Below are positions 25,107 to 35,561 of a DNA stretch of 64,000 nt, in pieces. The translations under genes were made by a program, and so were the position numbers. The stretch is taken from assembly GCF_003148565.1 (NCBI RefSeq), contig NZ_QGGL01000003.1, positions 186,001 to 250,000 of the forward strand, written 5' to 3'. The DNA comes from Tumebacillus permanentifrigoris (GTDB taxonomy: Bacteria; Bacillota; Bacilli; Tumebacillales; Tumebacillaceae). The number at the start of each line of letters is the position of its first letter. Position 1 is the stretch's first letter. The notes under the pieces are model-generated. The model was not told the origin of the DNA, ran no database searches, and worked only from the letters and a program-made list of their open reading frames with translations.

Positions 25107-26354
25107 TTAACGAGCCATATAAGCTTCGATTTCCTCAACGGTTTTCAAGATGCCCTCCGACAGCACTTCATGGCCATCCTCTGTGACGAGCACGTCGTCC
25201 TCGATGCGAATGCCGATCTGTTCCGCCGCCACATACAGGCCTGGCTCGACCGTCAACACCATGCCCGGCTCCAACACGAGTTCGCGGTAGTTGCCGACAT
25301 CGTGCGTGTCGAGGCCGAGGTGATGGCTGACCCCGTGGTAGTAGTATTCCGGCAGTTCGGAAGCCTCCTGAATCAGACCGATCTGGATGCACCCCTCCGC
25401 CAGCACGCGCTTGGCGATCTCATTGAGTTCCTTGAACGGGACACCGGGCTTGATCGCCGCGATGACTTCCAACTCGGCCTTGAGCACGATGTTGTACAGT
25501 TGCTTCTGGCGATCGGTGAACGTCCCGCTTTTCGGAATCACGCGGGAGATGTCGGCTTTGTAGAATTCAAACTCCGCGCCGAGGTCGATCTGGACGAGCT
25601 CGTTGTCACCGATCCGGCAGTTGTTCTCCGAATAGTGCAGGACGGTCGCGTTGCCGCCCGCTGCGACGATCGAATGGAATGCCGTCTCGCGAATACCCGC
25701 AGAGTGCAGGGCAAAATTAAAGTGTGCCTCCAGTTGGTACTCCGTCTCACACTCATGCGCGTGCTTCATCATGCGCTGGATGCCGAGGTTGGTGAGTTCG
25801 GCCGCCTTCTTGATCTTGGCGACTTCCTCCGCCGTTTTGCGCGTGCGCAGCTCAGAGACAGCCGGGTAGATGTTTACAATTTGCAAGTACGGGTAGCGTG
25901 TCTTCGCCTCTTGTGCAAACAGGTTGGCGCGCGTCGGCAGTGCGTCGAAGCCACGGCGTTCGAGGTCGAGCGCCAGTGCATGTACTTCGTTGTTATGTAA
26001 CGTGCGGTTGAATGCAACGCTTTCAAACTCGTCGAGGTAACGCACCGTTGCCACGCCGGTCAATTCCTTCGCTTCATCGGTGGTCAGCATCTTGCCTTCC
26101 CACTTTTCCAACACCGGGTCCACGCGCTGGATATACAGTTGCTCCTCGACCTTGCCGTCGAGTTTCAAAAATGCGAGGATCAGTTGTTCCTTGACCAAGC
26201 CGGTCAAGTAGTAGAAGTTGCGATTCGGTGTGAACACGTACTTATCATCGGCCGACTTTTGCGGCGCTTCGCCGGCAAAAAACAGCGTGATCGATTGATC
26301 CGGCAGGCGGTCATGCAAATTCTTGCGATTCTGGACGAAGAATTCTTTTTTCAT
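25107..26354 (-). CDS. pepP: Xaa-Pro aminopeptidase (M24B)
   Basis: A 415-aa cytosolic metallopeptidase removing N-terminal residues that precede proline. The N-terminal creatinase-like domain spans about 1-165. In the pita-bread domain the five metal ligands are visible: Asp in VQIDLGAEF, Asp in YKADISRV, His in [15 protein letters not shown], Glu in TVEPGLY and Glu in IRIEDDV. ATG 26354 (MKKEFFVQN) fits family N-termini and has GGGGAG about 10 bp upstream; a longer frame to 26561 overlaps the divergent hydrolase promoter. Confidence 0.93.
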   Translation of the reverse strand: MKKEFFVQNRKNLHDRLPDQSITLFFAGEAPQKSADDKYVFTPNRNFYYLTGLVKEQLILAFLKLDGKVEEQLYIQRVDPVLEKWEGKMLTTDEAKELTGVATVRYLDEFESVAFNRTLHNNEVHALALDLERRGFDALPTRANLFAQEAKTRYPYLQIVNIYPAVSELRTRKTAEEVAKIKKAAELTNLGIQRMMKHAHECETEYQLEAHFNFALHSAGIRETAFHSIVAAGGNATVLHYSENNCRIGDNELVQIDLGAEFEFYKADISRVIPKSGTFTDRQKQLYNIVLKAELEVIAAIKPGVPFKELNEIAKRVLAEGCIQIGLIQEASELPEYYYHGVSHHLGLDTHDVGNYRELVLEPGMVLTVEPGLYVAAEQIGIRIEDDVLVTEDGHEVLSEGILKTVEEIEAYMAR

Positions 26355-26468
26355 GTCGTTGCGTCTCCCCTTTTCGTATGACTCTATTATTGTACCGCAC
26401 ACCCCTAAAAAAGGAAATGGAAGGTAAATCGCGAACCTGAAGAACAACGAGGATAGGAGGACGATTTG

Positions 26469-27377
26469 ATGACTCAAACCCAATGGATACCGATTCGCGG
26501 CAAAGGTCTGTACGTGGAAGCAGTTGGCCCGGAGGACGCACCTGCCCTGTTGTTCTTGCACGGCGGTCCCGGCGGCACTGGCTGCTACGAGTTCATGCTA
26601 GCACAGCGCGAACGCCTCTCGCAGAACTTGCGCGTGATCGCGCTCGACCAACGCGGAGTCCTGCGCTCAGAAGCGCTGACAGAGGAGGACCCGCTCACCC
26701 TGCAAGACCTGCTCGAAGATTTTGAAGCGTTGCGTGAACACTTCGGCTACTTGCAATGGTCTGTGCTCGGACACTCCTTCGGGGGCTTCCTCGCGACGCT
26801 GTACGCCCACCAGTATCGGGAATCGGTAGAGAAACTGCTGCTCGATTGCCCGGCGCTGGATTTCGATCTCTGCACCAAATACATGTTGCAAAAATCAGCA
26901 GCCGAATTCACCAAACTCGGCAACGCAGAGCAAGTGGCAGCAGCCACCACCCTCCTGCAAGCCGAACTCCCTGTCCAAGACCGCTACTCGCAGATGGTCG
27001 AGCTGTCGTCGAAACTGGAGGAACACCGCGACAACCTCTACTGGTATCGCCCGACTCCAGGTTACTTTGGCAACCTGATCAACAACTCCGGTCTACCCAA
27101 GGACAACTGGGAACGCACGGAGATGCACGTCCAGAAACTCTACGCAGACCCAAGTATTTTCCAATCGTTGCTCCCGCTCCTGCCCGAGTTGACGTGCCCT
27201 ACCCTGTTGATTCGCGGGGAGTCTGACTCGGTCACCTGCGACGTGCAGGCTGCTGCCGTCCTGCGAGATGTGGCCGTTTCGGAGGAAGTCGTGATCGCAG
27301 AAGCGGGGCACGTACCGGCTGTTGAGCAAGCGGAGCGTTTTGCAGAAGTCGTCACGGAGTTCGTGTTGCGGGATTAA
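26469..27377 (+). CDS. Alpha/beta hydrolase, proline iminopeptidase-like (S33)
   Basis: A 302-aa serine hydrolase. The oxyanion-hole motif HGGPG, typical of the proline iminopeptidase group, is at about residues 31-35. The nucleophile elbow is GHSFGG, the acid is probably Asp in RGESDSVTCD and the His is in EAGHVPAVEQ. A cap domain sits between. ATG 26469 has AGGAGG at 26455-26460. It is divergent from the aminopeptidase gene, so a peptide-degrading role is plausible. Another small amide or ester substrate cannot be excluded. Confidence 0.9.
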   Translation: MTQTQWIPIRGKGLYVEAVGPEDAPALLFLHGGPGGTGCYEFMLAQRERLSQNLRVIALDQRGVLRSEALTEEDPLTLQDLLEDFEALREHFGYLQWSVLGHSFGGFLATLYAHQYRESVEKLLLDCPALDFDLCTKYMLQKSAAEFTKLGNAEQVAAATTLLQAELPVQDRYSQMVELSSKLEEHRDNLYWYRPTPGYFGNLINNSGLPKDNWERTEMHVQKLYADPSIFQSLLPLLPELTCPTLLIRGESDSVTCDVQAAAVLRDVAVSEEVVIAEAGHVPAVEQAERFAEVVTEFVLRD

Positions 27378-27408
27378 AAAAAGTCGGGGTGCTCACCCCG
27401 ACTTTTTT
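27376..27408. terminator. Bidirectional terminator
   Basis: AAGTCGGGGT / ACCCCGACTT with a GCTC loop, flanked by A and T runs, between the convergent hydrolase and PAP2/Aur1-like genes. Confidence 0.92.
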
Positions 27409-27418
27409 GTTGCGCTCG

Positions 27419-28378
27419 TTATTCGATTGGGGTTGAAAGCTGGGTTGCTGTCGGTTGTGGCGGGGCTACATCTCGCATCAGCAGGCCTTCAAACTTGAGC
27501 GTGAAGCTCTTGAACCACCTCGCGCCCACGATCCAGTCTGCGAGTTTCACACAGAGGAACGCAAACGCCATCCCAGCGAACACATCGATCACCCAGTGAA
27601 TTTTCAGGTACATCGTCGCGATGATGATCGACGAGCAGTAGGACAGGATCACGACCTTGTACCAACGGCTTTTCTCACGCAACGCCAGCAGAATCGCGGC
27701 GAAGGCAATCGAGGTATGCATGCTCGGAAAGCAGTTCCACGCGGTGGTGTACGCTTGCTCCGGCGACATCATGCGCTGCAGCAGGTCCGGGGTCCCCTGT
27801 ACAAACCAAACTTCCTGCAACAAGATCGTATTGTAGAACGGCAGGATCAGCGGCACTTGCAAGAGATAGCCTGCCATCGCGTAGAGGGCGAGTTTTTTCA
27901 CATCCTTGGTGAAGAACGCGCGGATTACGCAAACCCAATACGACAGCGTGAAGCCGTACATGTACACCCAGCTAAAGTACTTGGTCAGCCACTCTGGTTG
28001 CCAGAGACGCATGAACTTGGCGTCGTTGAACGGGATCGAGTTGAACGTCGCATTCCAGTCAAACGCTCGGTTGATGCTGTGGAACTGCCATTGCACGACT
28101 TTGTCCCACATCGGGCCGCCATTTTCGTAGATCAGGTAAAACACGGTCAACGCGATCAAGCCAGCTGGTAGGAATTGCTCCCACGAAATCGACTTCATGT
28201 CCTTCTGAGTGCCGATCAGTGCCAATACCAGTACGGCGAGGCAAGCCCACCCCCAACTCGACACTTGGAAGATCCGGTATAGGACTACCGCTGTCAAGGC
28301 GATCAACACCGGCATCTTGTATTTTAGTATCACTTGCACTTCTGATCTCCTCCTACGTTGCAAAACAGACGTAGACAT
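27419..28378 (-). CDS. Aur1/PAP2-type membrane phosphotransferase or phosphatase
   Basis: A 319-aa integral membrane protein with about six to seven helices. The PAP2 catalytic motifs are seen as NCFPSMHTSIAFA (second motif) and YLKIHWVIDVFAG (third motif). Together these match the PAP2_3 / Aur1-like group, whose fungal members move a phosphoinositol head group onto ceramide. ATG 28378 has AGGAGG 7 bp upstream. The gene lies 98 bp downstream of the FAAL-T-C-A-T-R synthetase on the same strand, with a terminator between. It could act on that synthetase's lipid product, or be a general phosphatidate phosphatase. Confidence 0.85.
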   Translation of the reverse strand: MSTSVLQRRRRSEVQVILKYKMPVLIALTAVVLYRIFQVSSWGWACLAVLVLALIGTQKDMKSISWEQFLPAGLIALTVFYLIYENGGPMWDKVVQWQFHSINRAFDWNATFNSIPFNDAKFMRLWQPEWLTKYFSWVYMYGFTLSYWVCVIRAFFTKDVKKLALYAMAGYLLQVPLILPFYNTILLQEVWFVQGTPDLLQRMMSPEQAYTTAWNCFPSMHTSIAFAAILLALREKSRWYKVVILSYCSSIIIATMYLKIHWVIDVFAGMAFAFLCVKLADWIVGARWFKSFTLKFEGLLMRDVAPPQPTATQLSTPIE

Positions 28379-28432
28379 TATAACACCTCCTTTACCCAAA
28401 TCACACGACTTTTTTACAACTAAATGGTGGAA

Positions 28433-28467
28433 AAAAGAGCCTCCCCTGATAGCGGGGAGGCTCTTTT
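28433..28467. terminator. Terminator of the first NRPS gene
   Basis: AAAAGAGCCTCCCC / GGGGAGGCTCTTTT is followed on the minus strand by a T run, 10 bp after the NRPS stop. Some read-through into the Aur1-like gene is possible. Confidence 0.9.
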
Positions 28468-28476
28468 GGCGAAAAC

Positions 28477-31400
28477 TTAGGATTCGCTGCCGGCGGTGAG
28501 AACGTGCGAGATGAAACGGGACTCGTTGCGCTTGTCGGCGCCTGCGAGGGCTTCGAAGTGGCGGTAGTTCGGGAAGTAGCCGATGCTGATGGCGTACTTG
28601 ACCATGTTGAAGATCAACATCGGGTCCGGCTTCGCACACTGCACGTCACTGCCTTGTAGCAGGACTTGTGTTTCAATGCAAGAGAACTTGACGTTCGTTT
28701 CACGCGGACCATCGCCTTCCATCTGGGCGATGATCAACTGGAGCGTGTCGTTTTGCGTAGCCGATTGGCGGAACAGGAACTCTTGGTACGCTTGTGGGTT
28801 CAAGATCGCGATCGGATACCCGAACGATTGCAAGTACTGAATCATCGAGTTGTTGGTGATCTGCTCCCAGTTGCAGAGGTGGATCGCACGCCCAACCGTC
28901 TCGCGCTGTTGCGTCAGATAGACCAGTGCCGAAGCCGCATAGTCGATCGGTGTCAGGTCGACGAAGGAGCGCACTTCCGGCGCTGCTTCCAACTGCAAGA
29001 TCGCGCGGATGCTGCGGTAGAAAGCGTTCTGGTCGATGTTGCGCTGGAACTGACCGGTCTTGGAATGGCAGATCAGGTTGCCGGCGCGGAACACCGTACA
29101 CGGAATGCCCTCCTCGATCGCCTCGCGCACCATGTCTTCGGCGCGAATCTTGGTCGCGACGTAGACATTTTCCAGCAAGGCTTGTCCGTAAGCATCATCC
29201 GGTGTCGCTTCGAGCACGGTGATCGTCGAGACGTGGTGGAAACGCACGCCTGGACGTCGGCGCGCGATGTCCAGCAACTGTTTCGTACCGCCGACGTTGA
29301 CCGCTTCGAAGTGCTCGACATCGCCGTAGTGGCGAACGTCCGCCCCGGAGTGGATGATCGAATCGACGTTTTCGTTGAGGTATGACGCCACTTCTGGCGT
29401 GAGGCCGAGACCTTCCTTGGCGAGGTCACCTGCTACAGCTGTGACGCGCGGTGCCATCTCCAAAGCCACTTCGTCGCCGAAGTAGAAACGGATCGTGGCT
29501 TCCAAACGCTCCTCGACGGTCGTGTTGTCAGACTGACGCACGAGGCAGAGGATGTGCGCTTCCGTTTTCTTGAACAACTCATAGAGGATGTGCGCGCCGA
29601 GATAGCCGGTCGCACCGGTCAGGAACACCGTCTCGAATTTGTCGGTGACGATGCCGTCCTCTGGGAAGACCCCGAACACTTTCTCCTCGCTGAGGATGCG
29701 GGTTCGCGAACGACCCGTGCGTTGGTGGACGCTCTTTTTCCCTTTTTGCTCCTGAATGGCGTGCTCCATCTCCACGACCGTGCGGTAGAGGAAGAAGTCT
29801 TGTACGCGCAGACTCGGGAAGTGCGGCTTGAGCAGAACGAGGACTTTCAGGATCTTGAGCGAGTGACCGCCCATGTCGAAGAAGTCATCGTGGATGCCGA
29901 CGCGCTCCACTTCGAGCACTTGGCGCCACGCATCGGCGAGGACGCGCTGTTCCTCATTTTCCGGCTCGACGTATGGACGTTGCACCGCTTGTACGAAGTC
30001 TTCGCGGGCCGCCAACGCTTTGCGGTCCATCTTGCCGCTTGGCGTCATCGGCATCTCGTCGATGAACGAGATCACTTCTGGGATCATGAAGTCTGGTAGG
30101 CGGGTGCCGAGGAATCTCTTGATGTCTTCGGTATCCATCGAAACGCCGTCGACGGTGGTGTAGAACGCGATCAGGCGCTTCGTGCCATCCGCGTCCGCCT
30201 TGGCGATCACGGCGACCTCTTGGACTTCCGGTTGCTTGGCAAACGTGTCCTCGATCTCCCCGATCTCGATTCGGTACCCGCGCACTTTGACCTGCGCGTC
30301 CTTGCGTCCTAAGTATTCGATCGTGCCATCTGGCAACAGTTTGCAGATGTCGCCAGAACGGTACAGGCGGTCGCTCGGGTTGTCGGAGAACGGATGCGGG
30401 ATGAACACCTCTGCCGTTTTCTCCGGTTGGTTTAGATATTCGCGTGCCAGCGCGATCCCGCCGATGCACAACTCGCCCGGTACGTTGATCGGGCAGACTT
30501 GCATCGATTCGCTGAGGATCAAGGTCTCGTAGTTTAGCAACGGACCCCCGATCTGGATGTTGGCACGGTCTTCGGGCACGTAGTCGGTCACCGCATGAAA
30601 CGTGGAGAGCACGGTCGCCTCGGTCGGGCCATAGCCATTGCCGATCACGATGTCCAGTCCGAAACGGCGTTGCCACAGACGGACGATCTCCCCGGTCAAC
30701 GCTTCCCCTGCTGTGTTGATCTGGCGGAGCGTGCGCAGTTTCGGGAAGTCCTCGTCTGCCAGATAGGTCGCCAAATGTTTGAAGAAGACGACCGGCAGAA
30801 TCATCAGCAGCGTGCCTTTGACACGATGGACAGCATCGGCAAACTCCTCGATCGAGAGGCGTTGCGACGTCGAGAGCACGTGCAGACGAGCGCCGTAGAA
30901 CAGCGGACAGAACGTTTCCAGAACCGATACGTCAAAGCTGTAGGAAGCAAATTCCAGACACACATCCGCTTCGGTGAGCTTGTGTTCGTCACGCCCCCAC
31001 ACACAGAGGTTGACGACACCACGGTGTTCGAGCAAAACGCCCTTCGGGCGGCCCGTCGAGCCGGAGGTGTAGATGACATACGCGAGATCGTCCGGGGTGA
31101 CGACGATGTCGAGGTTGGCCTGTGAATAGCCATCTGGGTCGGTTCCCACGTTGAAGACCGACTTGACGCTGTCACAACCTTCGATCAGCTCGTTGACTTT
31201 GCCCAGCGAATCGTTGCTGGTCAGGACGAAGCGCGCCGCGCAATCGGACAGCACGTACCGGTTGCGATCCATCGGGTAATCGGGGTCGATCGGCGCATAA
31301 GCACCGCCTGCCTTGATGATCCCGAGCGCCGAGATGACCGTCGCCGGGCTGCGCTCCATGAAGATCGCGACGAACTCGCCTTTTTGCAGGCCATTTTCCC

Positions 31401-34400
31401 GGAGCAGGTGTGCGACTTGGTTGGAGCGCTCGTTCAATTGGGCATAGGTATATTGCACATCGTCTGAGGAGAGCGCCAAGTTCGCCGCAAACTTCTCAGC
31501 CGCTTCGTAGAACATGCCGTCGATCGTCTGATCAGCCGGGAACTCGCCCAACACGTCGTTCAGGCGACCATACAGCTCGCGATCCTCCTGCGTGAGGATA
31601 TCGACCTTGCGCACGGGTGCGGACAGGTCTTGGACGATCGCCCGCAGGATGTTTTCGTATTGGCCGATGAAGCGCAGGACCGTCTCCGGCTTGAACAGCG
31701 TGACGTTGTATTCGACGTCGAGGTGCAGATGTTCGTCTTTTTGCAGTGCGATCCACGTCAGGTCGCTGATCGAGGTGATCTTGCGACTGTCCATCAAATC
31801 AAGATCCAGACCGTCCATTTTGGCGGTTGGCGGAACCAGGAAGTTGAACAGCGTGGAGTGCAACACCGGACGGCTCAGGTCGCGTTCCGGATTGATCGTT
31901 TCCACGAGCAAGTCGAACGGATATTCTTGGTTCTCCATCGCTTCGAGCAGACGGGTGCGCACTTGGTTTAGCATGTCTTGGAACGTGACGATGCCTTCCA
32001 TCTTGACGCGAATCGGCATCGTGTTGACGAAGTAGCCGATCAAACTTTGAACTTCGGACTCCGTCCGTCCGTTAAACGGCGTACCGACGAGGATGTCCTC
32101 CTCATGTGTTACGCTGTGCAACCAGACGAAGTAGGCCGAGAGCATCACCATGTATAGCGAGGCATTGGTCTGTTCGCAAACTTGCTTCAGTCCTGCGGTC
32201 AAGTCAACAGACAGCGGATAGTTGACGACTGCCCCCTCATGGCTTTGCACCAGCGGGCGCGGCAAGTCAGTCGGCAGTTCCAGCACCGGCAACGGTTTGG
32301 CGAGACGGTTCAGCCAGTAGTCCTCCATCTTGCGGAACTGCGGAGTCTCAATCTGTTGCTTTTGCCATTCCGCAAAGTCAGCATACTGCACTTCCACCGG
32401 CGGCAGATCAAAGTCTTGATCCTGCACTTTGGCAGAATAGATCGTCGACATCTCGCGGAACAGCACATCCACAGAGAGACCGTCGATGATGATGTGATGG
32501 GCGACGAGATAGAATCGGAACTCAAACTCGCCCGTTTGGAACAATTTGAAGCGGAACAGCGGTTCCTGCGAGAGCTCGAACGGTTTGTTCAGGTCTTCGT
32601 GCAACGCTTTTTCCACGACTTCTCGAACCTGTTCCTCGGTGAAGTCTGCCGCGTCAAACAGCGGAAGTTCGAACGTGACGCGGTCGAGGATCAGTTGCTT
32701 CGGACCGCCGTCGCGCTCGACGAATACCGTGCGCATGATCGCATGGCGCTCAATGATCTCACGCAGCGTCAAACCGAAGGTCAGCACGTCGAGCTTGCCG
32801 TTGATTTTGAGCAGGTAGTGCTCGTTGTATGCAACCGAATCCGGGGTCATCTGTTGGATGAACCACAGTCCGCGCTGGCCGTGCGAAAGTTCGTACTCCG
32901 AACGCTCGCCTTCTGCGGTCAGGCGCAACATCGACTCGCGAATCGTCTCGCGCGCGACGAAGTCTTCTCCGCCTCGCGCCTGCAATTCCTCCACGTACTT
33001 CGCCAACGTTTCAATCGTCGCATGCTCGAACAGTTTGGTCAGTTCGAAGCCTTTGATGCCGATGGTTTCCTCCAACTCGCGCAGCATCTGCATCGCTTTT
33101 AGCGAGTTGCCGCCCAGAGCCATGAAATGATCGTTGACTGAGATAACGGGTGCCGGCGTACCGCCGATGACGCGTGTCCAGATCTTGTGCAGGGTCTGCT
33201 CCATCGGAGTGCGCGGCATGATCAAATCGTTGCGAGAGTGCAATTTTTCTTGCAATTGCAGACGAATGTCCTCGAGCAGTAGATCAAATTCTCCGTCGAT
33301 GACGCGCGAACGCAGGTTGTAGCGCTCCAATTTGCCGGATGTGGTTTTCGGAATCGCCGGCACCGGGATAACCCCGTCAATTTCAAAGCCCAGTTCAACG
33401 TTGACGGTCGTCTTGATATCCTGAGCCAACTTCAAGAATTTATCGTTGACGCGCTTGTACTTGAGGAAGATGAAGACGCGTTCGCGCCCGCTCTTTTGTT
33501 CCGTGAAGCCCACCGCGACAACGGTTTGGTTTTGTAGGTCAAATGACTTGATCAGCATCTCCTCTACGTCATGTGCGTAGAAATTCTGCCCGTTGATGAA
33601 GATGATGTCCTTGTTTCGGCCGGTGATGACGATGCGACCGTTGAGGATGAAGCCGAGGTCGCCTGTGCGCAGCCACTCGTCGCAGAACAGGTTGGCGTTG
33701 GCCTCTGGGTTGCGGTAATACCCGCGCGTGACGTTCGGCCCCTTGATTTGGATGTGACCGACACGCGCTTCGTTTAACACTTGGTCGCGGTCATCGACGA
33801 CGCGCAACTCCATGCCTGGCAATGCCATGCCTTCGTCCGCTACTTCCAGATAGGGCGTGTCCAAGTCGGTGACAGGCACGACGAGTCCTTGGCGGTTAAA
33901 TGCCTTTTGGTCGATGCGGTGGAACAGATCGCTTTTGGCCTCGCCATAGGGCGGTGCCGCAACGCCGACGCACGCTTCGGCCATCCCGTACACGTAGGTG
34001 ACGACATGCGAGCCGAGACCCACCTCCGCGAACTTTTGGGAGAAGCGCTCCTTGACTTGAACGGAGATCGGTTCTGCTCCGTTACAGATCACCTTCAAGC
34101 TGGAGAGGTCGAGCCCAGTCAAATCGTTGACCTTCGTCGTCATCCATTCCAACCCGAAGTTCGGGGAACCGGAGACCGTGCCACGGTGCTCGGAGATTTT
34201 TTTCAAAAGCAACTCGGGACGGCGCACGAAGGTCTCGTGCGACATCTTGAGTTGTTTGCATCCGTTGAACAACGCATGCAGATGGAAGCCGATCAATCCC
34301 ATGTCATGGTACAGCGGCATCCAGTTGACAAATACGTCGTGTTCGTCAAATTTATAGCACTCAGATTGACTTCCGCAGTTGTACATGATGTTCAAGTGCG

Positions 34401-34998
34401 TCAATTCTACGCCTTTGGCGTTGCCCGTACTGCCGGAGGAAAACTGCAGGAAGGCAAGATCATCCGGCTCAGGTACGTGATGATTGTGATCTGGTTCGTG
34501 CTCCACCAACGATTCGCCTGACGCAATCGTCAGGTCGGCGTACAGGGGGTGCTGTTGCAACGTCAGGTATTTCTCCTCGATGAATGCGTCGCAAACCAAA
34601 AGCGGCTCATCGAGCAACTTCCAAACGTTTTTGGTCTTGCGCATCTGGTTGGACTCTGGCTCAAACGAGGCTGGTGTGTGCATCGGAGCCGGGAGGAACC
34701 CCCCGAGAATACAACCCCAGAAAACAGACAGGAAAAGATGCGAATCCTGAACTTCCAAAATGACCTTATCACCCGGTTGTAACCCTCGTGCCCGCAGCGC
34801 ACCCAACGCCCGTTCAGCAGAGGTCAACAGATCCGCATATGATTGATAGATCTCGGAACCGTCTGCCTTGACGTGCACGATACCCCGTCCTGCAGCCACC
34901 GCCCGTGTTAGCGCTTCGGGCAACGTCTTCGGAGCAGTAGCCCATCCGGCGTACTCCCTCCCCCGACTGATCGCATATGTCTGCTGCAAGTTGCTCAT
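28477..34998 (-). CDS. NRPS: FAAL-like acyl-AMP ligase-T-C-A-T-thioester reductase
   Basis: A 2173-aa stand-alone assembly line. Domains: acyl-AMP ligase (about 34990-33240; SSGSTGNAKGVELTH, MPLYHDMGLIGF, ITGRNKDIIFINGQN), which resembles fatty acyl-AMP ligases rather than amino-acid A domains; T (LGGNSLKAM, near 33100); C (about 32920-31600; active HHIIIDG); A (about 31560-30020; YTSGSTGRPKG, GYGPTEA, SGKMDRKAL); T (MGGHSLKIL, near 29870); reductase (about 29650-28480; TGATGYLGAHIL, YVATK). Predicted: load a fatty acid, join it to one amino acid, release as aldehyde or alcohol with NAD(P)H. The specificity code read by eye is D-V-L-I-N-A-G-V-L-K, no confident match. ATG 34998 has GAGGTGAT upstream. 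It is followed by its own terminator. Confidence 0.93.
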   Translation of the reverse strand: MSNLQQTYAISRGREYAGWATAPKTLPEALTRAVAAGRGIVHVKADGSEIYQSYADLLTSAERALGALRARGLQPGDKVILEVQDSHLFLSVFWGCILGGFLPAPMHTPASFEPESNQMRKTKNVWKLLDEPLLVCDAFIEEKYLTLQQHPLYADLTIASGESLVEHEPDHNHHVPEPDDLAFLQFSSGSTGNAKGVELTHLNIMYNCGSQSECYKFDEHDVFVNWMPLYHDMGLIGFHLHALFNGCKQLKMSHETFVRRPELLLKKISEHRGTVSGSPNFGLEWMTTKVNDLTGLDLSSLKVICNGAEPISVQVKERFSQKFAEVGLGSHVVTYVYGMAEACVGVAAPPYGEAKSDLFHRIDQKAFNRQGLVVPVTDLDTPYLEVADEGMALPGMELRVVDDRDQVLNEARVGHIQIKGPNVTRGYYRNPEANANLFCDEWLRTGDLGFILNGRIVITGRNKDIIFINGQNFYAHDVEEMLIKSFDLQNQTVVAVGFTEQKSGRERVFIFLKYKRVNDKFLKLAQDIKTTVNVELGFEIDGVIPVPAIPKTTSGKLERYNLRSRVIDGEFDLLLEDIRLQLQEKLHSRNDLIMPRTPMEQTLHKIWTRVIGGTPAPVISVNDHFMALGGNSLKAMQMLRELEETIGIKGFELTKLFEHATIETLAKYVEELQARGGEDFVARETIRESMLRLTAEGERSEYELSHGQRGLWFIQQMTPDSVAYNEHYLLKINGKLDVLTFGLTLREIIERHAIMRTVFVERDGGPKQLILDRVTFELPLFDAADFTEEQVREVVEKALHEDLNKPFELSQEPLFRFKLFQTGEFEFRFYLVAHHIIIDGLSVDVLFREMSTIYSAKVQDQDFDLPPVEVQYADFAEWQKQQIETPQFRKMEDYWLNRLAKPLPVLELPTDLPRPLVQSHEGAVVNYPLSVDLTAGLKQVCEQTNASLYMVMLSAYFVWLHSVTHEEDILVGTPFNGRTESEVQSLIGYFVNTMPIRVKMEGIVTFQDMLNQVRTRLLEAMENQEYPFDLLVETINPERDLSRPVLHSTLFNFLVPPTAKMDGLDLDLMDSRKITSISDLTWIALQKDEHLHLDVEYNVTLFKPETVLRFIGQYENILRAIVQDLSAPVRKVDILTQEDRELYGRLNDVLGEFPADQTIDGMFYEAAEKFAANLALSSDDVQYTYAQLNERSNQVAHLLRENGLQKGEFVAIFMERSPATVISALGIIKAGGAYAPIDPDYPMDRNRYVLSDCAARFVLTSNDSLGKVNELIEGCDSVKSVFNVGTDPDGYSQANLDIVVTPDDLAYVIYTSGSTGRPKGVLLEHRGVVNLCVWGRDEHKLTEADVCLEFASYSFDVSVLETFCPLFYGARLHVLSTSQRLSIEEFADAVHRVKGTLLMILPVVFFKHLATYLADEDFPKLRTLRQINTAGEALTGEIVRLWQRRFGLDIVIGNGYGPTEATVLSTFHAVTDYVPEDRANIQIGGPLLNYETLILSESMQVCPINVPGELCIGGIALAREYLNQPEKTAEVFIPHPFSDNPSDRLYRSGDICKLLPDGTIEYLGRKDAQVKVRGYRIEIGEIEDTFAKQPEVQEVAVIAKADADGTKRLIAFYTTVDGVSMDTEDIKRFLGTRLPDFMIPEVISFIDEMPMTPSGKMDRKALAAREDFVQAVQRPYVEPENEEQRVLADAWRQVLEVERVGIHDDFFDMGGHSLKILKVLVLLKPHFPSLRVQDFFLYRTVVEMEHAIQEQKGKKSVHQRTGRSRTRILSEEKVFGVFPEDGIVTDKFETVFLTGATGYLGAHILYELFKKTEAHILCLVRQSDNTTVEERLEATIRFYFGDEVALEMAPRVTAVAGDLAKEGLGLTPEVASYLNENVDSIIHSGADVRHYGDVEHFEAVNVGGTKQLLDIARRRPGVRFHHVSTITVLEATPDDAYGQALLENVYVATKIRAEDMVREAIEEGIPCTVFRAGNLICHSKTGQFQRNIDQNAFYRSIRAILQLEAAPEVRSFVDLTPIDYAASALVYLTQQRETVGRAIHLCNWEQITNNSMIQYLQSFGYPIAILNPQAYQEFLFRQSATQNDTLQLIIAQMEGDGPRETNVKFSCIETQVLLQGSDVQCAKPDPMLIFNMVKYAISIGYFPNYRHFEALAGADKRNESRFISHVLTAGSES

Positions 34999-35497
34999 TT
35001 CGTGGATCACCTCATCTGATTCTCTAATAATTCTAGCGTCGCTCTTCGTAAGAAAACCGAGATGTCTGGTTGTCTCTATGATTAGGATCAGCACGATGCT
35101 CTCAGGTTCTTCCCGTCCAGCGCGAATGACAAATTTCTTGTGATATTCGACATATTCAGCGAAAAAATGCTCTCACCATATCTTACCGTAGAAATGTAAA
35201 CTTATCCATCCCAAATAATAAAACTACTTTTGATACTTTTTCATTAAAAAATGTCAAGTGTTCAAGATGATCGAAAGAACTTTAATCTGATCCGAGCCCC
35301 ACGATTCTCCTCCAATCAAAAAAATACGGCGTCACTCGTCGATGTTTGCAGGAATTATCACATGAGGAAGGAAAATAATAAATATAAACTTTCACCAGTG
35401 CATAGTAAACCGACCTACATCCGATTTTGGAGTCGCTTCAAGTATGTACTTACTTTTATTTCAGCAAGAGGTGGTTTAGCCGTTACAGGATGAGACC
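34999..35497. other. AT-rich divergent intergenic region, no confident gene
   Basis: About 500 bp between the NRPS start (-) and the chemoreceptor promoter (+). It is markedly more AT-rich than its neighbours and must hold the NRPS promoter; no clear -35/-10 pair was found for it. An 80-codon open frame at 35251-35493 (+) has no ribosome site and no recognisable features. Confidence 0.5.
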
Positions 35498-35526
35498 GTG
35501 ACAAACATTTACTTTCGTAGTAAAAT
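35498..35526 (+). promoter_or_regulatory. Sigma-A promoter of the chemoreceptor gene
   Basis: GTGACA (35498-35503) and TAAAAT (35521-35526) with a 17-bp spacer, 35 bp before the start codon. Confidence 0.7.
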
Positions 35527-35561
35527 ATCGGCAGTAGATCGTCAAAGCGAGGGGTTATGAC

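Noticed and set aside
35251-35493. 80-codon frame before the chemoreceptor
   Set aside because: No ribosome site, no recognisable pattern, and it lies in the AT-rich regulatory space between divergent genes.
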